DNA of 64,000 nucleotides from Hydractinia symbiolongicarpus. Lineage: Eukaryota; Cnidaria; Hydrozoa; Anthoathecata; Hydractiniidae. The translations under genes and the position numbers were made by a program. The DNA lies in contig NC_079875.1 of assembly GCF_029227915.1 (NCBI RefSeq), positions 23,677,001-23,741,000 of the forward strand, given 5' to 3'. Below, piece after piece: positions 22,043-35,500 of this stretch; within the stretch, counting starts at the first letter, position 1; each line of letters starts with the position of its first letter. The notes below the pieces were generated by a model. It made no database searches and was not told the DNA's origin. It saw nothing but the letters and a program-made list of their open reading frames with translations.

Positions 22043-22097
22043 TATTCCAATGCGTCATTAGAATGTAGAGAAATCATGAAATCAGGCTGATGTGACG

Positions 22098-22209
22098 CAA
22101 CCTCGTTACCAGTGCCAGATACCTAAACGCCAAAGCCTTACCGCCATGTCACGCAGTTACACGCGATGCCAGAAAAAATGATGTACAATGTGCACTGGGG
22201 AGGAGGTTG
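22098..22209. mobile_element. MITE of the CAACCTCGT family, copy 3
   Basis: 112 bp with CAACCTCGTTACCAGTGC at the left and GCACTGGGGAGGAGGTTG at the right, imperfectly complementary. No clear target duplication was seen, suggesting an older copy. Confidence 0.6.
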
Positions 22210-22648
22210 AACACCACAGAGATTGAGAGGTCGAAAAATTGGTCAAAATTCAACCAGAATCGAGTATTCCTGCCGTAAAGTTTTTATATCTTATTCTAGA
22301 CTATATTGTTTGTTTGCTGTCCATAATATTTAAAAGGAAGTGAAAAAACATAAACGAAAAATTTTGTTTACATAGTATCTAGGCAATTTTCTCGTTCTTG
22401 CTTGTTTTCAATTCTGTTCTGTCAATTATTCATCATTTGTTTACAAATTAAAAAACAAATCAGAGCAATATGCCAGCTTCACCGCGATGAAGGTAGTTTT
22501 GTTAGATTTATTTTATTAGATTTATAATTCTAAGATCCGGGCTAACAACATCAAATTTTAAGTGGCATGAATTCTAGCAAAAAATTATATAAGATAGAAA
22601 AATTGGAAACCATGTGATTATTTTATTTAGAACAGAATTTATTATAAT

Positions 22649-22839
22649 TTAAGGTTCTTAAATTTTATAAAAGTTTCACTGCAGTTTATTTCCGTGGTCA
22701 TTTCTTCATAGAACATTAAAAGTCTGGTTTTAAATGGTATGGTTTCTGGTTTAAGGTTCTTAAATTTTATAAAAGTTTCACTGCAGTTAATTTCCGTGGT
22801 CATTTCTTCATAGAACATTAAAAGTCTGGTTTTTAATAG
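22649..22839. repeat. Tandem duplication of a 102-bp unit
   Basis: Two nearly identical copies begin at 22649 and 22751 (TTAAGGTTCTTAAATTTT...). Only a few bases differ (for example gtttatttcc against gttaatttcc). The second copy ends about 13 bp short. It lies next to a SINE. Confidence 0.9.
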
Positions 22840-22879
22840 GGTTAATTGTATTTTTAAACTTGCATGTTTTTTATAAATA

Positions 22880-23112
22880 AAAGTACTCTGTGCGGAAGCC
22901 CGGGGTTCGATTCCTCTTGGGCAGAGATTCAACATGAGCAAGTGAATGTTACCATAACTGTCTGGCTGTTGGATGTTGCCAGGAGTTGCCTAGTAAAGTG
23001 TGGGCCCCAACTAAGCCATGGCCCCTCCTGGAAATAATAGACAGGGTATATCCCTCGATATTTGTGAGGCTAGCCATGTAAAATATGCACATCTATCTAT
23101 CTATCTATCTAT
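22880..23112 (+). mobile_element. tRNA-derived SINE, family 1, 5'-truncated
   Basis: Begins near the B box (GGTTCGATTCC), continues with the family body (ATGTTGCCAGGAGTTG, GAAATAATAGACAGG, ATGTAAAATATGCACATC), and ends in a (TCTA)n tail. The A box is missing. It is the inverted neighbour of the copy at 23174-23537. Confidence 0.75.
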
Positions 23113-23173
23113 ATTTGTGAAGTCCGTCTTATATAGAGGATCATTATCAGTTCTTGAATGAAAAAATAAATCT

Positions 23174-23537
23174 TTAGCTAACTAGCTAGCTAGATAGATG
23201 TGCATATTTTACATGGCTAGCCTCACAAATATAAGGGATATAGCCTGTCTATTATTTCCAGGAGAAGCCATGGCTTACATGGAGAGTCCTAAAGTAATTA
23301 ATGCTCATTTTGAGCTATGCAGACCCAATTAGTAGGGCCCACGCTCTACTAGACAACTCCCGGCAACATCCAACGGCTCACACAGTGTGCCATCTCCCCA
23401 ATTTCCCTCACATGGCTTGGGTTAACCCGGGGCTATGGTAACATTCACTTGCCCATGTTGAATCGCCGTCAAGAGGAATCGAACCCCGGTCTCCCGCACA
23501 GAGTACGAAAGCTTTAACCACTAATCTACGGCGCCAC
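23174..23537 (-). mobile_element. tRNA-derived SINE, family 1, near full length
   Basis: Read on the minus strand, it starts GGCGCCGTAGATTAGTGG (A box), then GGTTCGATTCC (B box, pol III promoter), then about 300 bp of body shared with the copy at 22880, and a GCTAGCTAG/GATAGATG-type tail. It carries no protein. Confidence 0.8.
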
Positions 23538-26221
23538 ATATTTAGTGTCATAGAATCATCCGATCGACCCTATTTTCAGGTCGCAGTTTTGGACATTCTG
23601 AGTTAAAAGAACTGGAGTGACGAAAAATATTCTATTCTTGTTGGCTCCCCACAGTTAGTATCCCCCATTGTGCTTCGTTTTAAAATTCTGACCGTGAATG
23701 CCAATGATCCTGAGAACTAGTTTAAAATGTAACGCAGAAGCTCCAAATGAACAAGGTGCACAAGTTCTCATTAAAGACCAGCGTAATGGCGCATTTATGG
23801 TTGGATAGCTGGACACCATTTTTTTTTCAAATTTTGGAGTTTTTATTCACTGACTGACCCAATTTTTAGGACTCAAATGAATTTACCACCACATATTTAT
23901 GACACCCGCCTAATTAGACTGTAACACGACAAGATAGAGCCAACATGGAAAAAATTATATGTTAGAGATTTTTAAAACAACTCAAGGACAAGTAAGGAAT
24001 GTCTATCTGTGCAATGCAAAGTCAACATTGAAAATATGTCATGTTCTCCTCATGAATTTCTTGCAAAAATGTGTCCATCAGTCAGACAGCTTTTTTTTTT
24101 GCCCAGGATTTTCAGAACCTCAAAAGTAAATTCAGGAACAACAACTTAAGCACCAATAATTTTTTTTCTATTTTTTTTAATTATGCCATGGGTTGTTTAT
24201 AACCTAAATAGGTCAGTCAGTGATCCACAGAAGATATTACCTTTGTAATTAATACCGGCTGACTTTTTTTGGACATTTTCTCTATCTGACCTACATATGC
24301 GGAGGGTGCAGAGTAGTGACGATTTCACGCATCTGTCTGTGCTTAAAAAAATAATGAAAAAGCTGCATTTGTTTCAATAATTTTGTCCATGGTTTTTTCC
24401 ATGTTCCTTGACTTATAAGTTAGAGTCAAAGTTTTATAACCATGCTCTAAGAACGTTTTAATATATTTACAATTGAACATATAATTTGGAAAAAATACCA
24501 TAAGACATTTGTGCCTTGCACATGTAGCAGCAGAGACACAATGTTGCTTTTTCTCACATATTACTGTTGTTATTCTTTTGAAACATATGTTGTTCACACT
24601 GTGAAATCGGATTTGTGTGCTTTTGTTATTTGTAGTCTTTTTTTAAAAACATTGTTTTTTATGTTAATAACATCACTTATCATGTCTGCAGATGTTTCAT
24701 AAAGAAATGTTAATTAACAAATCTGTGTTACTAAAAACACAGCAATTATATATATGTTTCTTTTCCTTTTGTTTTTAACAAAAGGAAAAATCGTGACAAA
24801 AAACCATATGATCAAGGCTTAGTTACCATAAAATTTATATTACATAGACAGAATTTTTAGGAGTTTTAAAAAACATTTAGATTTCTCCTTTGTAAGGTTG
24901 TGCAAAAAGTAAAAATTATTATGACTAATAGCTTTGATTATGTCATGAATAGAAAAAAAACATGAAAACTATGATTCATTATATTAATTCATTCTTTTAT
25001 AATTTTTATGTTTAACAACATAATAGAAAATAAAAATATATAAAAATAATTGTCATTACCACACATCTTTATCACACCTTCAGCTGTTTGCCTTGATGAG
25101 TGGAAAGCTGATTCATTTTGTACATCAGTGTTGTGCAGTTTTTGGATACACCTCAGAAAATAAAAAAGATAACTCTGTGTTTTATCATATTTAGTCCAGT
25201 TTCAAGGAGAACTAATTTGGGCCCATATTAGTCATTATTTGAATATAGATTTCATATAATAATTTTCTTTTATCTTTGTTAACATTGATTCTTAAGTTTG
25301 TAAGATCAAAATTGTATCACTATTATGAGTGTGTGGCCAAGGATATCTCGTCCAGTAAGCTACTAACATGTTATATATTTTAATTCCAGTGAAACTGAAC
25401 AACCCATGTACCTGCTCTCTTATAATTACAAAGTAGGAAAAAATATTAATATATTCACAGAATGAAAAAGAAAAGAAAATTAAGAAAAAGGATGCATCCT
25501 TGGGCAAAACCTAAGCCACCCTGCCATACAAGCTGTGTGGTAGTCAGAAATTTGACCCTATTCGATTCAGGGGTGGGGGGATTCCACTCTTTTTTGCTCA
25601 GTAGCATGATTATAAAATCTCTGAAGTTTAATATCTATCTATAAATTTTTAGGTCCCAAACCTCTCAAAGCCATGGTATTATATTGGCTATCTACCCCTG
25701 CAAATCTCTATGAAGTTCTTATAATTGGGAAATTTTTGTTAGGATTATATTTAGAAGTTATCTTACAACACAACTTTATTTTATTAAGGAAAATAATTTT
25801 CTAAATTTCGGAGATGGACAGGTTTTGTGTATCTTTAGGTTTTTAATTAAGAAATTAATTTTTGAAGGAAAATAATTTTCTAAATTTTGGACATGTGTAT
25901 TTAGAAGTTAAAACTTACAACACAACTTTATTTCACATGATTAATCCAATTTCCCGATTTTTTTAGATTCCAGTTTTTTTATTTCTTATTTCACCCAAAA
26001 ATTGAAAAAAATCAGATGTTTTAGATATCTTTTTCTTCTCTCTTGAAGAAACTTCAAACAGAATGTGATAATTCGCTCTAGAATTAAAGTAATTGAATTT
26101 TAAGCAGATAGTGGTATGTTAGTGAAATTTCAAGCTTCTGATGACATCACAAAAGTGGTGAAATAAGGGCTGACAAAAGTGCTAACATAATAATAATTAA
26201 GTGTGCCATTTTGTTTCTTTC

Positions 26222-26395
26222 ATGATTTCATAAAGTGAAATCACCCTGCCATACGAATTTTATGGTAGTCAGAAAGTGAAATCGCCCTGCCATACGAATT
26301 TTATGGTAGTCATAAAGTTAAATCACCATGCCATACAAATTTTATGGTAGTCAGAAAGTGAAATCGCCCTGCCATACAAGCTGTGGTAGTATAAT
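26222..26395. repeat. Tandem repeat, about 48-bp unit, four copies
   Basis: Units read AAGTGAAATCGCCCTGCCATACGAATTTTATGGTAGTCAG with small changes. The GCCATACAA...GTGGTAGTCAG core also occurs singly at about 25522-25550, so the unit is dispersed. Confidence 0.85.
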
Positions 26396-27398
26396 AAATA
26401 TCTTCAGGTTTTGTATATCTTTAGGTTTTTAATTAGGAAATTAATTTTTGAATATTAAAGTTCGAAAATGGTATATATTTTGTTTTGTGAGCATAAGAAT
26501 CTGGAGTATCTTCATTTAATAATGACTCTATGCTTGACTAAAAAGATTGTGATTAATCACTTTCAGAAGATGACATTGAAAGCTGTTTGACATCACAAAT
26601 CTGCACTATTTGATAAAAACCAGCTTGGCTTTTTGTTCCATAATTGCAGTTGCAGTTATTTTTCCTTTAAAACAATAAAGAACCATAAAAATAATAAAAA
26701 TAACTGGACATTTAAATTAAGTTTTGACCATGTGGAAAAATGATAATTAACCAAGTTGAATTTGGGTCTTTTTAACAACATTTTTTTACTTGGTGGCTTT
26801 GTGTAATATTTATTTGTGACAGTTTCGAGTCAAACCTTACACACAAACTTTATTGGAAAGCATAGTATTGGCAGTTGGTTACAGTGTTTTATATTATGTC
26901 TATTCCTCTCTTTCATGTTATACATCTATGTATATTTAGTATTTCATTGGTTATGCAAACCCTTGTTTTAATTATTAATAACCCTTTTTGTAGTATTTTC
27001 ACTTTTGATTGAAAATTCAAAGCGACAGATGTTACAAAGTGATGCAATACCAAAATATTATTGGACCTTTTTTCCATGATTAATATATATTCAATTGTAT
27101 GAGTTTTGGTTTTTGTAGTGTGTATCTGTATATATTTTGATGGTGACCAGCAGTTTTATGTGAAAGTGTGATAGATTCTGTGTTTTCATTTAAATGGAAG
27201 TACTGTTGTTTTTTAAAACTTACATACAAACAAAAACACTGCAACCATTTCAAATACACAACTTCTAGAGATAACATTAAGTTGAGAAGGAAATGCTGTT
27301 TTTATGGTTAGCTCATTTTCCCAGAATCTGGCAAGTATTTGATTTTGTTTTAACAAAATTTTAGTAATAATTTCACTGTGCCATCTTAACCATCTTAA

Positions 27399-27431
27399 CT
27401 ATATATATATCTATATATATATATATATATA
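27399..27431. repeat. AT dinucleotide microsatellite
   Basis: A run of TATATA interrupted by one C; no gene context. Confidence 0.85.
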
Positions 27432-28956
27432 ACAACTTTAGCTTATAACTTTTATTTGTTGAATATTATGGGTGGCATTAATGCCATCATTCCCTATGGA
27501 AAAGTGTTTCAAAACATTATATATAGTATATATATATAGCTTTGATATTAATGAGGCTATAAGTATGAAGGGATTGATTATGTGATATGATAAAATAGAA
27601 GCTTTTAAAATATCTTTTTATAGCCAACAAAAAGGTTTTCATGAATGTCTGTTTACACCTGATAGCAGAAAAAAAGATTTTGGCTATTATCCAATGCAAT
27701 AAAGATTCTTCTATATTTTGGAGATTGGATATTGGATTTTACATGAAGTTTGTTAATATGCTTCATCCATGAAACAATAAAATCTTCATTTCTCCTTATC
27801 ATAGCATGGATGACATAAGGTTTTTCCTGTGGCTTTTCTACACAGAAAATAAAAGAAAGGTAGTTTTGCAATATACTGAGTTCAGAAGATTCAACATGAT
27901 ATCAAGTCTCATAATATTTTATTTTTAAAATCATTCACTGTTGTGCTTTTTGTTCTGACCATGTCTAGTATTTTTGTTCTTCTTTTCCAAGCTTTCATGA
28001 AATATTATAATCAATATCAAATTTCATATTTTACTATCCATACTTATTTTTAGACACCGATACTTTCGAATATAGAAATCTTGAGATATTAATAAAGATG
28101 ATTCATGATAAAAAATGAATTATTAATTTTTTTTTGAAAATTTTTTGGTAAAAACATTTTTCCACTTCTCTCAAAAATAATTTACAATAATTTACATCTG
28201 ATTATTCCAGCACATTCAAATTTCAACTTCAGCACTCTTTATTTTATGTCTTTAACAGAAAATATCCACGAAAGCAATATCAATTGGTAAAAATAATGTC
28301 AAATTCCTTTTTTACAAAATGCATGACAGTTATTTGTCATAAGATAAATAGGATATGCATCTTTGGAAATTTAGTTCTCACAAAAATTACAGTAATTTGT
28401 TTTTATTTATACTGTGTATCATTTCTTATTTTTGGTGGTGTATATATTTTGGTTTGTGAAGTCTGAGCAGGCAAAGAAAAGACTTCTTTTATTACATTGC
28501 ACAAAATAAGTCTAGAAGGCTCTATAGGTGATTATTTTATGATTATGTTCTGTACAGACTATATTGCTTAACTGTTCTATATCTTTTTCAAAACGTTAGG
28601 AGGGAGCTTGTGAACAACTATACATTTATTACGTTCACTAGGAATAAATTATTTAGTGTTGTTGTTTGTTTTTCTTATAAATTTTATTTCATTAGACCAA
28701 TTTTTTTTTAGCCAAAATAATAATATATATAATATTGAATTTGCTGCTTTATTTAGCTTTTTTTTTTGAATTTATCTTCATAGTTAAAGGGAAATGGTAA
28801 AGTAACCAGGGTAAGTTTGCTTAACCACTAGCAAAACATAGTAATTAGGGACTGCTGCAGAATCCAGCAGTCAATTGATTCACTTAGTAACTTCCGTATG
28901 CAATTTCTTTACTATATTTTTTACTTTTTTATTTTCTTTACATACTTGTTACTTTA

Positions 28957-29222
28957 CCGACTGGTGACCTTGTGGTGGATGGTTCACTCCTAGTGTGGAA
29001 GATCATGGTTCAATTCCTGGCTGAGTCAGGCCAGAGTTTATAAAAGTGTGAATTCATCCTTTCTGCTTAGCATTCAACACAAGAACAGTTTTGTGATTGC
29101 ACAGTTTCTGTAGGTCGAACAGGAGCTTTAAATGCACTTGGAGCAACTTTGCAGGAACTTCATTGATAACAGTACCAATAGGAGCTAAGGAGGCTAATAA
29201 TGGTTATAATACTAATAATAAG
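28957..29222 (+). mobile_element. tRNA-derived SINE, family 2
   Basis: Starts ACCGACTGGTGACCTTGTGG (A-box-like), with the B box GGTTCAATTCC about 50 bp on. The body includes CATCCTTTCTGCTTAGCAT and a TAATAATAAG tail. The same body is found inverted at 61940-62256, which confirms a dispersed family. Confidence 0.7.
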
Positions 29223-29541
29223 TAACTCAAGTTCACATTTTGATCTTTTCAACAGATATCGTAATTACTTTTCCAGTGGGATTTGGAATGCATTTGTATT
29301 TGTCTCAGATTATCTTAGGGTGTGTATGAGCACTGTAACAAGGATTTAATAATATTCATTTAGTTGTTTTAGAGTTTGCTCAAGATTCTCCACCTCAGAC
29401 GTTTTAGTAAAAAACAAAAACGTAGATTTTTGCTACCTGGCAAACAATTTTAATTTCATAATTATGTTATCTTTTACGTCTAAGAACCTTCAAAGATTAC
29501 TGAATATACTGAATATGTGTTTGAGCCATTCAATATCCTTA

Positions 29542-32500
29542 ATGCGTATCCGTAAGTTTAAGTTCCTAATGTCACTATGCTTTATGATGTTTACATTAGT
29601 TACGTGCAGTACAACAAAAGTGATTCCAAATTTGCATCCTTTTACTTTACAGTGAAATAAACTGTCTAATTCTATGAATTTAGTGCAAGAAAAGAGAAGA
29701 AATGCTAAGTGAATACAAAGAAACATATATATGCACAACATTGAGATTTAATAATGGTGTAGGTTAACAAAATTATGGTCATCAGAACAAATTATTCATC
29801 TGGTTATATTGTGGAATATAACGACGTATGCTTTGACAGTTGGTTATTATTACCTGCAGAAAACTTGTGGCCGAAATGGCTACGAGGTGTGTTGTATACA
29901 CTGGCTATGCTTTATATATTTCTTGGTATTGCCATTGCTGCTGATGTCTTTATGCTGAGTATTGAGATGATTACCAGCAAAAAACGTATCATTTTTACAT
30001 TTGATTACGAAAAGAAACAACGTATTGAGCAAGAGGTTTTCATATGGAATGAGACTGTTGCAAATTTAACTCTAATGGCTTTAGGATCTTCAGCACCAGA
30101 AATTTTAATAGCAGTGATTGAGACTGTGTCCACATTAGACAGTCCTAAGTCATCTAATGGTTTAGGCATTTTTACTATTATTGGATCAGCTTCGTATAAT
30201 TTGTTAGTCATAACTGCTGTTTGCATCATAACTGTGCCATCGAACACAACAAAACGTGTCATGGAATTTGGTGTGTTTGTCATCACTTCTTTATGGTCAA
30301 TGTTCGCATATGTGTGGTTATTAATTGTTTTAAAATGGTCCTCTCCAAATGAAGTAGAAATTTGGGAAGCCGTCTTGACTCTTTTCTTTTTTCCTTTACT
30401 TGTGCTAACTGCTTGGGCACAAGACAAAGGTTGGTGGTGCCACAGACTGAAGAATAAAAAGCATATGCTGGGACATAACCATCATGCTTCTAATTCTCAG
30501 GATGGTATCCACCACAGCCCACTTGTAAGTGTAATGTCAATCATTTGCTTTTACTTCAAATGCTTTCCTTTTGACCCACACACCTTTAAGGACTTTTGAT
30601 ATTAAATGAGATTTATTTCGATATTAGCTAGTTTAATTATTGCAAGATATCTGAGAAAAAAGTTATGCAGCTGGGGAACATAGGACTTTATTGTTTCGTT
30701 CATTGATCTTAGCTGTGCTTATTAAATTGTTTTGTTGTTTTTATTTGTAATATTCTTTAGAATTTATTTTATGAAATTCTACAAATGAAGTACTTACAAC
30801 AATTTAACAACCATAGCTCATAGTTGATACTTTTCATACGCAAAATATTTGTGTTAACTGAGTAAAAACAAAGAAATGGTTCAGATGGTTATGGTTGATT
30901 CTAGCTATTTCTTCATTTCAGAAACATATAGTTGATGTACATCCTGTCGATCAAATGGAAAAGAAACCAGTTATTAGACCAGTCGGTGAAACATGTCCTG
31001 TTAGTCCAAATAGAAAAGTTAGGTTGGTATCTAAAGAAACTAATAAACGAATTAACGTGGATTGTTTATATCACAGGATCAAGTTTTGTATTCAGTTTTC
31101 CAAATGAATAAAGAGTTGGCTTATTTGGCAGAAAAATAATTTAAAGCAATGCTATTCGTATTTCTAGCGTGAAAACTTTCTGTCACTTATTATACCTTAT
31201 TATGAAAAACAGGTTCACTATGATTGTTCAGGAAATGTCACATTTAAACCTGACCTTCCATTAAAATTTTGATTATATGCAGTATAGATTATATCTACAA
31301 GTAAAATAATTATTTTTTAATCTCTTACTAGTGTTATGCCATTATGGTGAAAAATCTACAGCTAAAATAAACTGTTTTCTTTCTTGTTTTTTTACAGTGA
31401 AATCAAGATGAAACAATTTACTGACAGTCGATCAAAAATAAGGTTTGGTTTTATCTAACACTTTTTGAATCTTTCTTGAGGTAAAAAATTTGCGTTGGAT
31501 TTTTACTTTGATGAATAGCTAGCCTGAAACTTGTTGTCCGGAAAAGTATATATACACAGGTACTGTTGAAGGAGGAATGTTCATAATGTGTCAGGGCTTT
31601 AATGAAAATTCCCCCATATATGTCCTGTAAAAAAAAGTTTTTGTGCCCTAACCAGGAAAATAAATCCATGTGAAAGACAAACTACAGAGGGAAATAATTC
31701 CAATATATTCTACTTTGTGTGTTTTTTTAGTTAAAATATACTTTAAAAACGGAATAAAAAATAATTAAACATCCACATAAGATCCAAATGGGCAGACCAC
31801 GTAATTAAATCCCTGTGAAAAAAGTCTACTAAATTAAGTTTATCTTTCTGCTAATACAATCCAGTTTCCATTAAAGAAAATGTTTTCTGCATGCGTTTTC
31901 ATGAGAACATCCTTTTTTTCATAGAGATATCGTGTCGTATGTACGTCAAAGTAGTCCAGAGAAAAACGTTACAGCTCATGATGTCGTGCAAGGTTTGAAA
32001 CAACATTTTGATTCGACAATGTCAAGGGCATTTGCAAGAGCAAGGTGATTTTGAGATCATTTTTTCAATGTAATAGAAATTAAGTATAAGGGTCACCTTC
32101 TAAATGATAATAGCTACTATAAATGTTTTTATCGAAAAATACTGCCATTGATTGTATTGTCGTTGAAATAAATTCTTTATTAATTGTTTAAATGCAAGTT
32201 TTAAAAACTGTTTGTTCATCATACAAAGTTTCTTGTTGATGTTGTTTGTGAAAAAATTCCTGTAAATAAAATATTATAAGCTGTAAATACGCCACGACTT
32301 TCTAATATAGCTGCTGTATGTGAGATATTCTTGAGATCAGAAAACTGTCGCGAACTATTCACAAAATTAAATTCTTATTTGAAAAAATAAACTGATTCAC
32401 GCAAATTATTTGTCCGGAACTTTAGATCCACAAAATTGATTATCCCAACAAAAACCTACCCAAAGCCAAAGATCAAGTGTTACTGAATGTTTTGGGGTTG

Positions 32501-35500
32501 GGGAAGTGTTACTAAATGTTTTGGGGATGGGGAAGGGGGTTGGGTGTCACAGAGGGGACAGGGAAGACACATCCTTATTTTTAAGTAGTTTGTTGAAAAC
32601 CTTTTGTTAATTGTTATAATAAACTGTAACCGTACTCAACAATACAGGAAGATATTTTTGCACTTATTAATAATACAATTTTTTGATTGGTGCAACACTG
32701 TCTTTATGTCAGGAGAGGTATTGAGGTGTTCTTGTTAATAATGTCCCAAGCTTGTTGATAATCTAATTAAACTCTTGTTGATAATCTAATTAAACTGCAG
32801 CTGATAGAGATGAAGACACAGCTAATTATATAGATATTTTGACTTTTTTTAAATTTCTTTTTTTTTTTGCAGATTCCGTCATGCTGTTGTTGTTAGCATC
32901 ACTGGCCAGAGAAGAATTGATGAATTTCCAAAACACAATGAAATCATCTCTAAAGCAATGATCGGGAAAAACAACAACTCCTTGCACCTCTCTGATTTAA
33001 ATGGTAAATATTCATCAATACAGTAGATTCTCTGTATCTCGAAATTTAATAGTACCGGAAAACTAGTATTTTTTCATGGTTCATGAAGGGACCAACATAT
33101 TTATGAAATTCGTTTAGATATAAGGCATGTTATTGGATTCTAAATTGGTTTTACATTTTCTAGACACGAAGACTGGTTCATTTTCGGGATCGTTTTGTTT
33201 CTCATCAGCAACATATTCAGTTTCACGAAAATCTACTACGCTTCAAATCGATGTATTATTTAACCGTAGAACAAGGTGAATGCTTCATCCTTGGATACTC
33301 AGACTGCTAGCTATGTAACCACACCTGAGATCTAGCTATGTAACGACACCCGAGGTCTAGTTATGTAACCATAGATGAGATCTAACTATGTAACCACACC
33401 TGAGATCTAGCTATGTAACGACACCCGAGGTCTAACTATGTAACCATAGATGAGATCTAACTATGTAACCACACCTGAGATCTAGCTACGTAACGACACC
33501 CGAGGTCTAGCTATGTAACCATAGATGAGATCTAACTATGTAACCACACTTGAGATCTAGCTATGTAACCTGAGGTTGATGTTGGTTCTTATGATTTTGA
33601 TCTATGGATATATTTAAAGTTCTGTTGGCAAGTTAGTGATAGCGCAGTCGTATATTCACACTGAGAATCACAATGTAATAATGTGGAGACAAAATCCTAG
33701 GTCATCTTATTTCCTCCATTCGAATTTTTGAGTTATTCTAATTGGTGTTTTTAGAAGTCAAAAAATTGGATTCAGCCATATTGTGGAAGCTGCACAGAAG
33801 ATTAGTATGGTAATTATTTTCATTTAATTTCTAAACATTTCTCTTTCAATAAAACAAGAATAAATTCTGAATAAAAATTTATTACCTTCGTTACCGGCGC
33901 TTGTTGTTATTTCGAAGAAATCTGTCCAAGTACATTTTTCTACCCCATTCCTGCGTTGTCAACATGACTTATCGAAGGAGATATTTCGAAAAAGACTCAG
34001 TAATCTCACCCCTGTCCTTATATTTTGTGACTTTGACATTCCATAGAAATTCTTCCTGCATCCATTTGCTTATAGATTTGTTAAATTCTATTTTTTCTTA
34101 TTTTGATGACATGTTTCAGGACGTCCTGTGACGAACTGTTTAAGATACACAGATTGTTTATCTTAAATTCGAATCGTGTTTCACCGCCTTAAAATTTAAA
34201 ATAAAAATAGTTTTGAATATAAGTTGATGTCGTTTACATCTTGGGAAACAACTTAAGAAAGGGGAATACCTACCGGGAATGCCTGTAACGTTTTTGCTGT
34301 TGTCGACGTTGGATAATTGTCGGACGCACAAGGAAGCATAAACGCAGAAATTTCCGATCTTAGGTCTTTAATTCATTTGTTTTCTGATTGCACTTTTTGT
34401 CTTCCTGTCAATTTTTTTTTCTCTTCTTTCTAGCTTTCCACCCGATGTCTAAGTCCACGTAAAAAAAATTCGGTTTCTTATCACGAAGATAGTTGCGTCA
34501 CGCCTTCACTGACCTCTAACACGGCACGTGAACGGACATTTAGCAATTTGCATTCTGTATCGCACACAACAGCAGATCAATCAGGCTTGCCAGAGGTGTC
34601 GGAATCTGGCGAACTGTCTGGAAATACGTACAATGACATTGAAAATAACGTTATATTCTCTAATCAACATAGTAAAAATAGTAACAAGGATAATATAAAC
34701 AATAGTAATTCTCTTGATAGTCCACAGAAGAAACGTATTTTAAGCCAACAAGAAAACGAACATGTCACTCCTCGCCATATAAAGATGTCACAGATATCTA
34801 GACACTTAAGCTTAGAAAAAAGAGGCGATATATCAGATCATCGAGACAACGGTTTGTTGGGTTTGGCAAGCGTCGCTATTGTTCGATACGAGACAAGAGA
34901 AGGGCATGCGAAAGCGCAGAAAGATTTTGCACATGCAGCTGGAACGTTAGTAAGTTGCTTTGTTCTCTTTTGTTAGTTTGGTTCCGGTGGTGGGAGCAGA
35001 TAGATACAAAAACTACCTTCAATTCAACTAATACTTAGTTCTTTATTGTTCAAAAATTGTTTGATCTATGCCTCTTATATTAAGACTCATCCTTTTACTT
35101 TGTTTAAACTTTGAAACATCATTTAATGGAACAATGCAAACTCTTGTTTTGCAAACTCTTGTTTTGCGATTTATTAATATTTGTACTCAAAAAGTATTCG
35201 TAAAAATGTTTCTGCTGGAATCCTGTTATAAATTATGAATAAAACCCGGGTGAATGAGGTAAAGTATATTACTCTCCATTGATAGAAGCGTAACTTATCT
35301 TTGAAAGGTTTTTTCCGAAGATGAGTACTGTAAAAGGATTCACATACCGATCATCAACAACAGTAATGATGATGAAGACGCTACTAAAGATTTTTACGTT
35401 GTTTTAAAAGATCCGTGTCCTGATACAGCACTTGGTGATCCTACTGTTGCGCATGTCTCCTTTATGAAAGATAACGGTAACTTTTTTATCAAATAACGTT

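Larger units (their letters stand above)
21748..22066. repeat. 19-bp direct repeats flanking a Helitron pair
   Basis: CAATGCGTCATTAGAATGT occurs at 21748-21766 and again at 22048-22066, exactly 300 bp apart, bracketing the two tandem Helitron-like elements. Helitrons normally make no target duplication, so this is more likely duplicated host sequence or a composite insertion event. Confidence 0.85.
23538..28956. other. Gene-poor AT-rich stretch
   Basis: No exon with recognisable protein similarity was found on either strand. It holds a 48-bp tandem repeat (26222-26395) and an AT microsatellite (27399-27431). Short open frames near 24343-24597 and 25292-25644 lack motifs. Part of it may be the 5' UTR or promoter region of the exchanger gene downstream. 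Confidence 0.45.

Noticed and set aside
24343-24597. 84-codon minus-strand frame with several Cys and His
   Set aside because: Spacing does not fit a known zinc finger and no splice partners were found.
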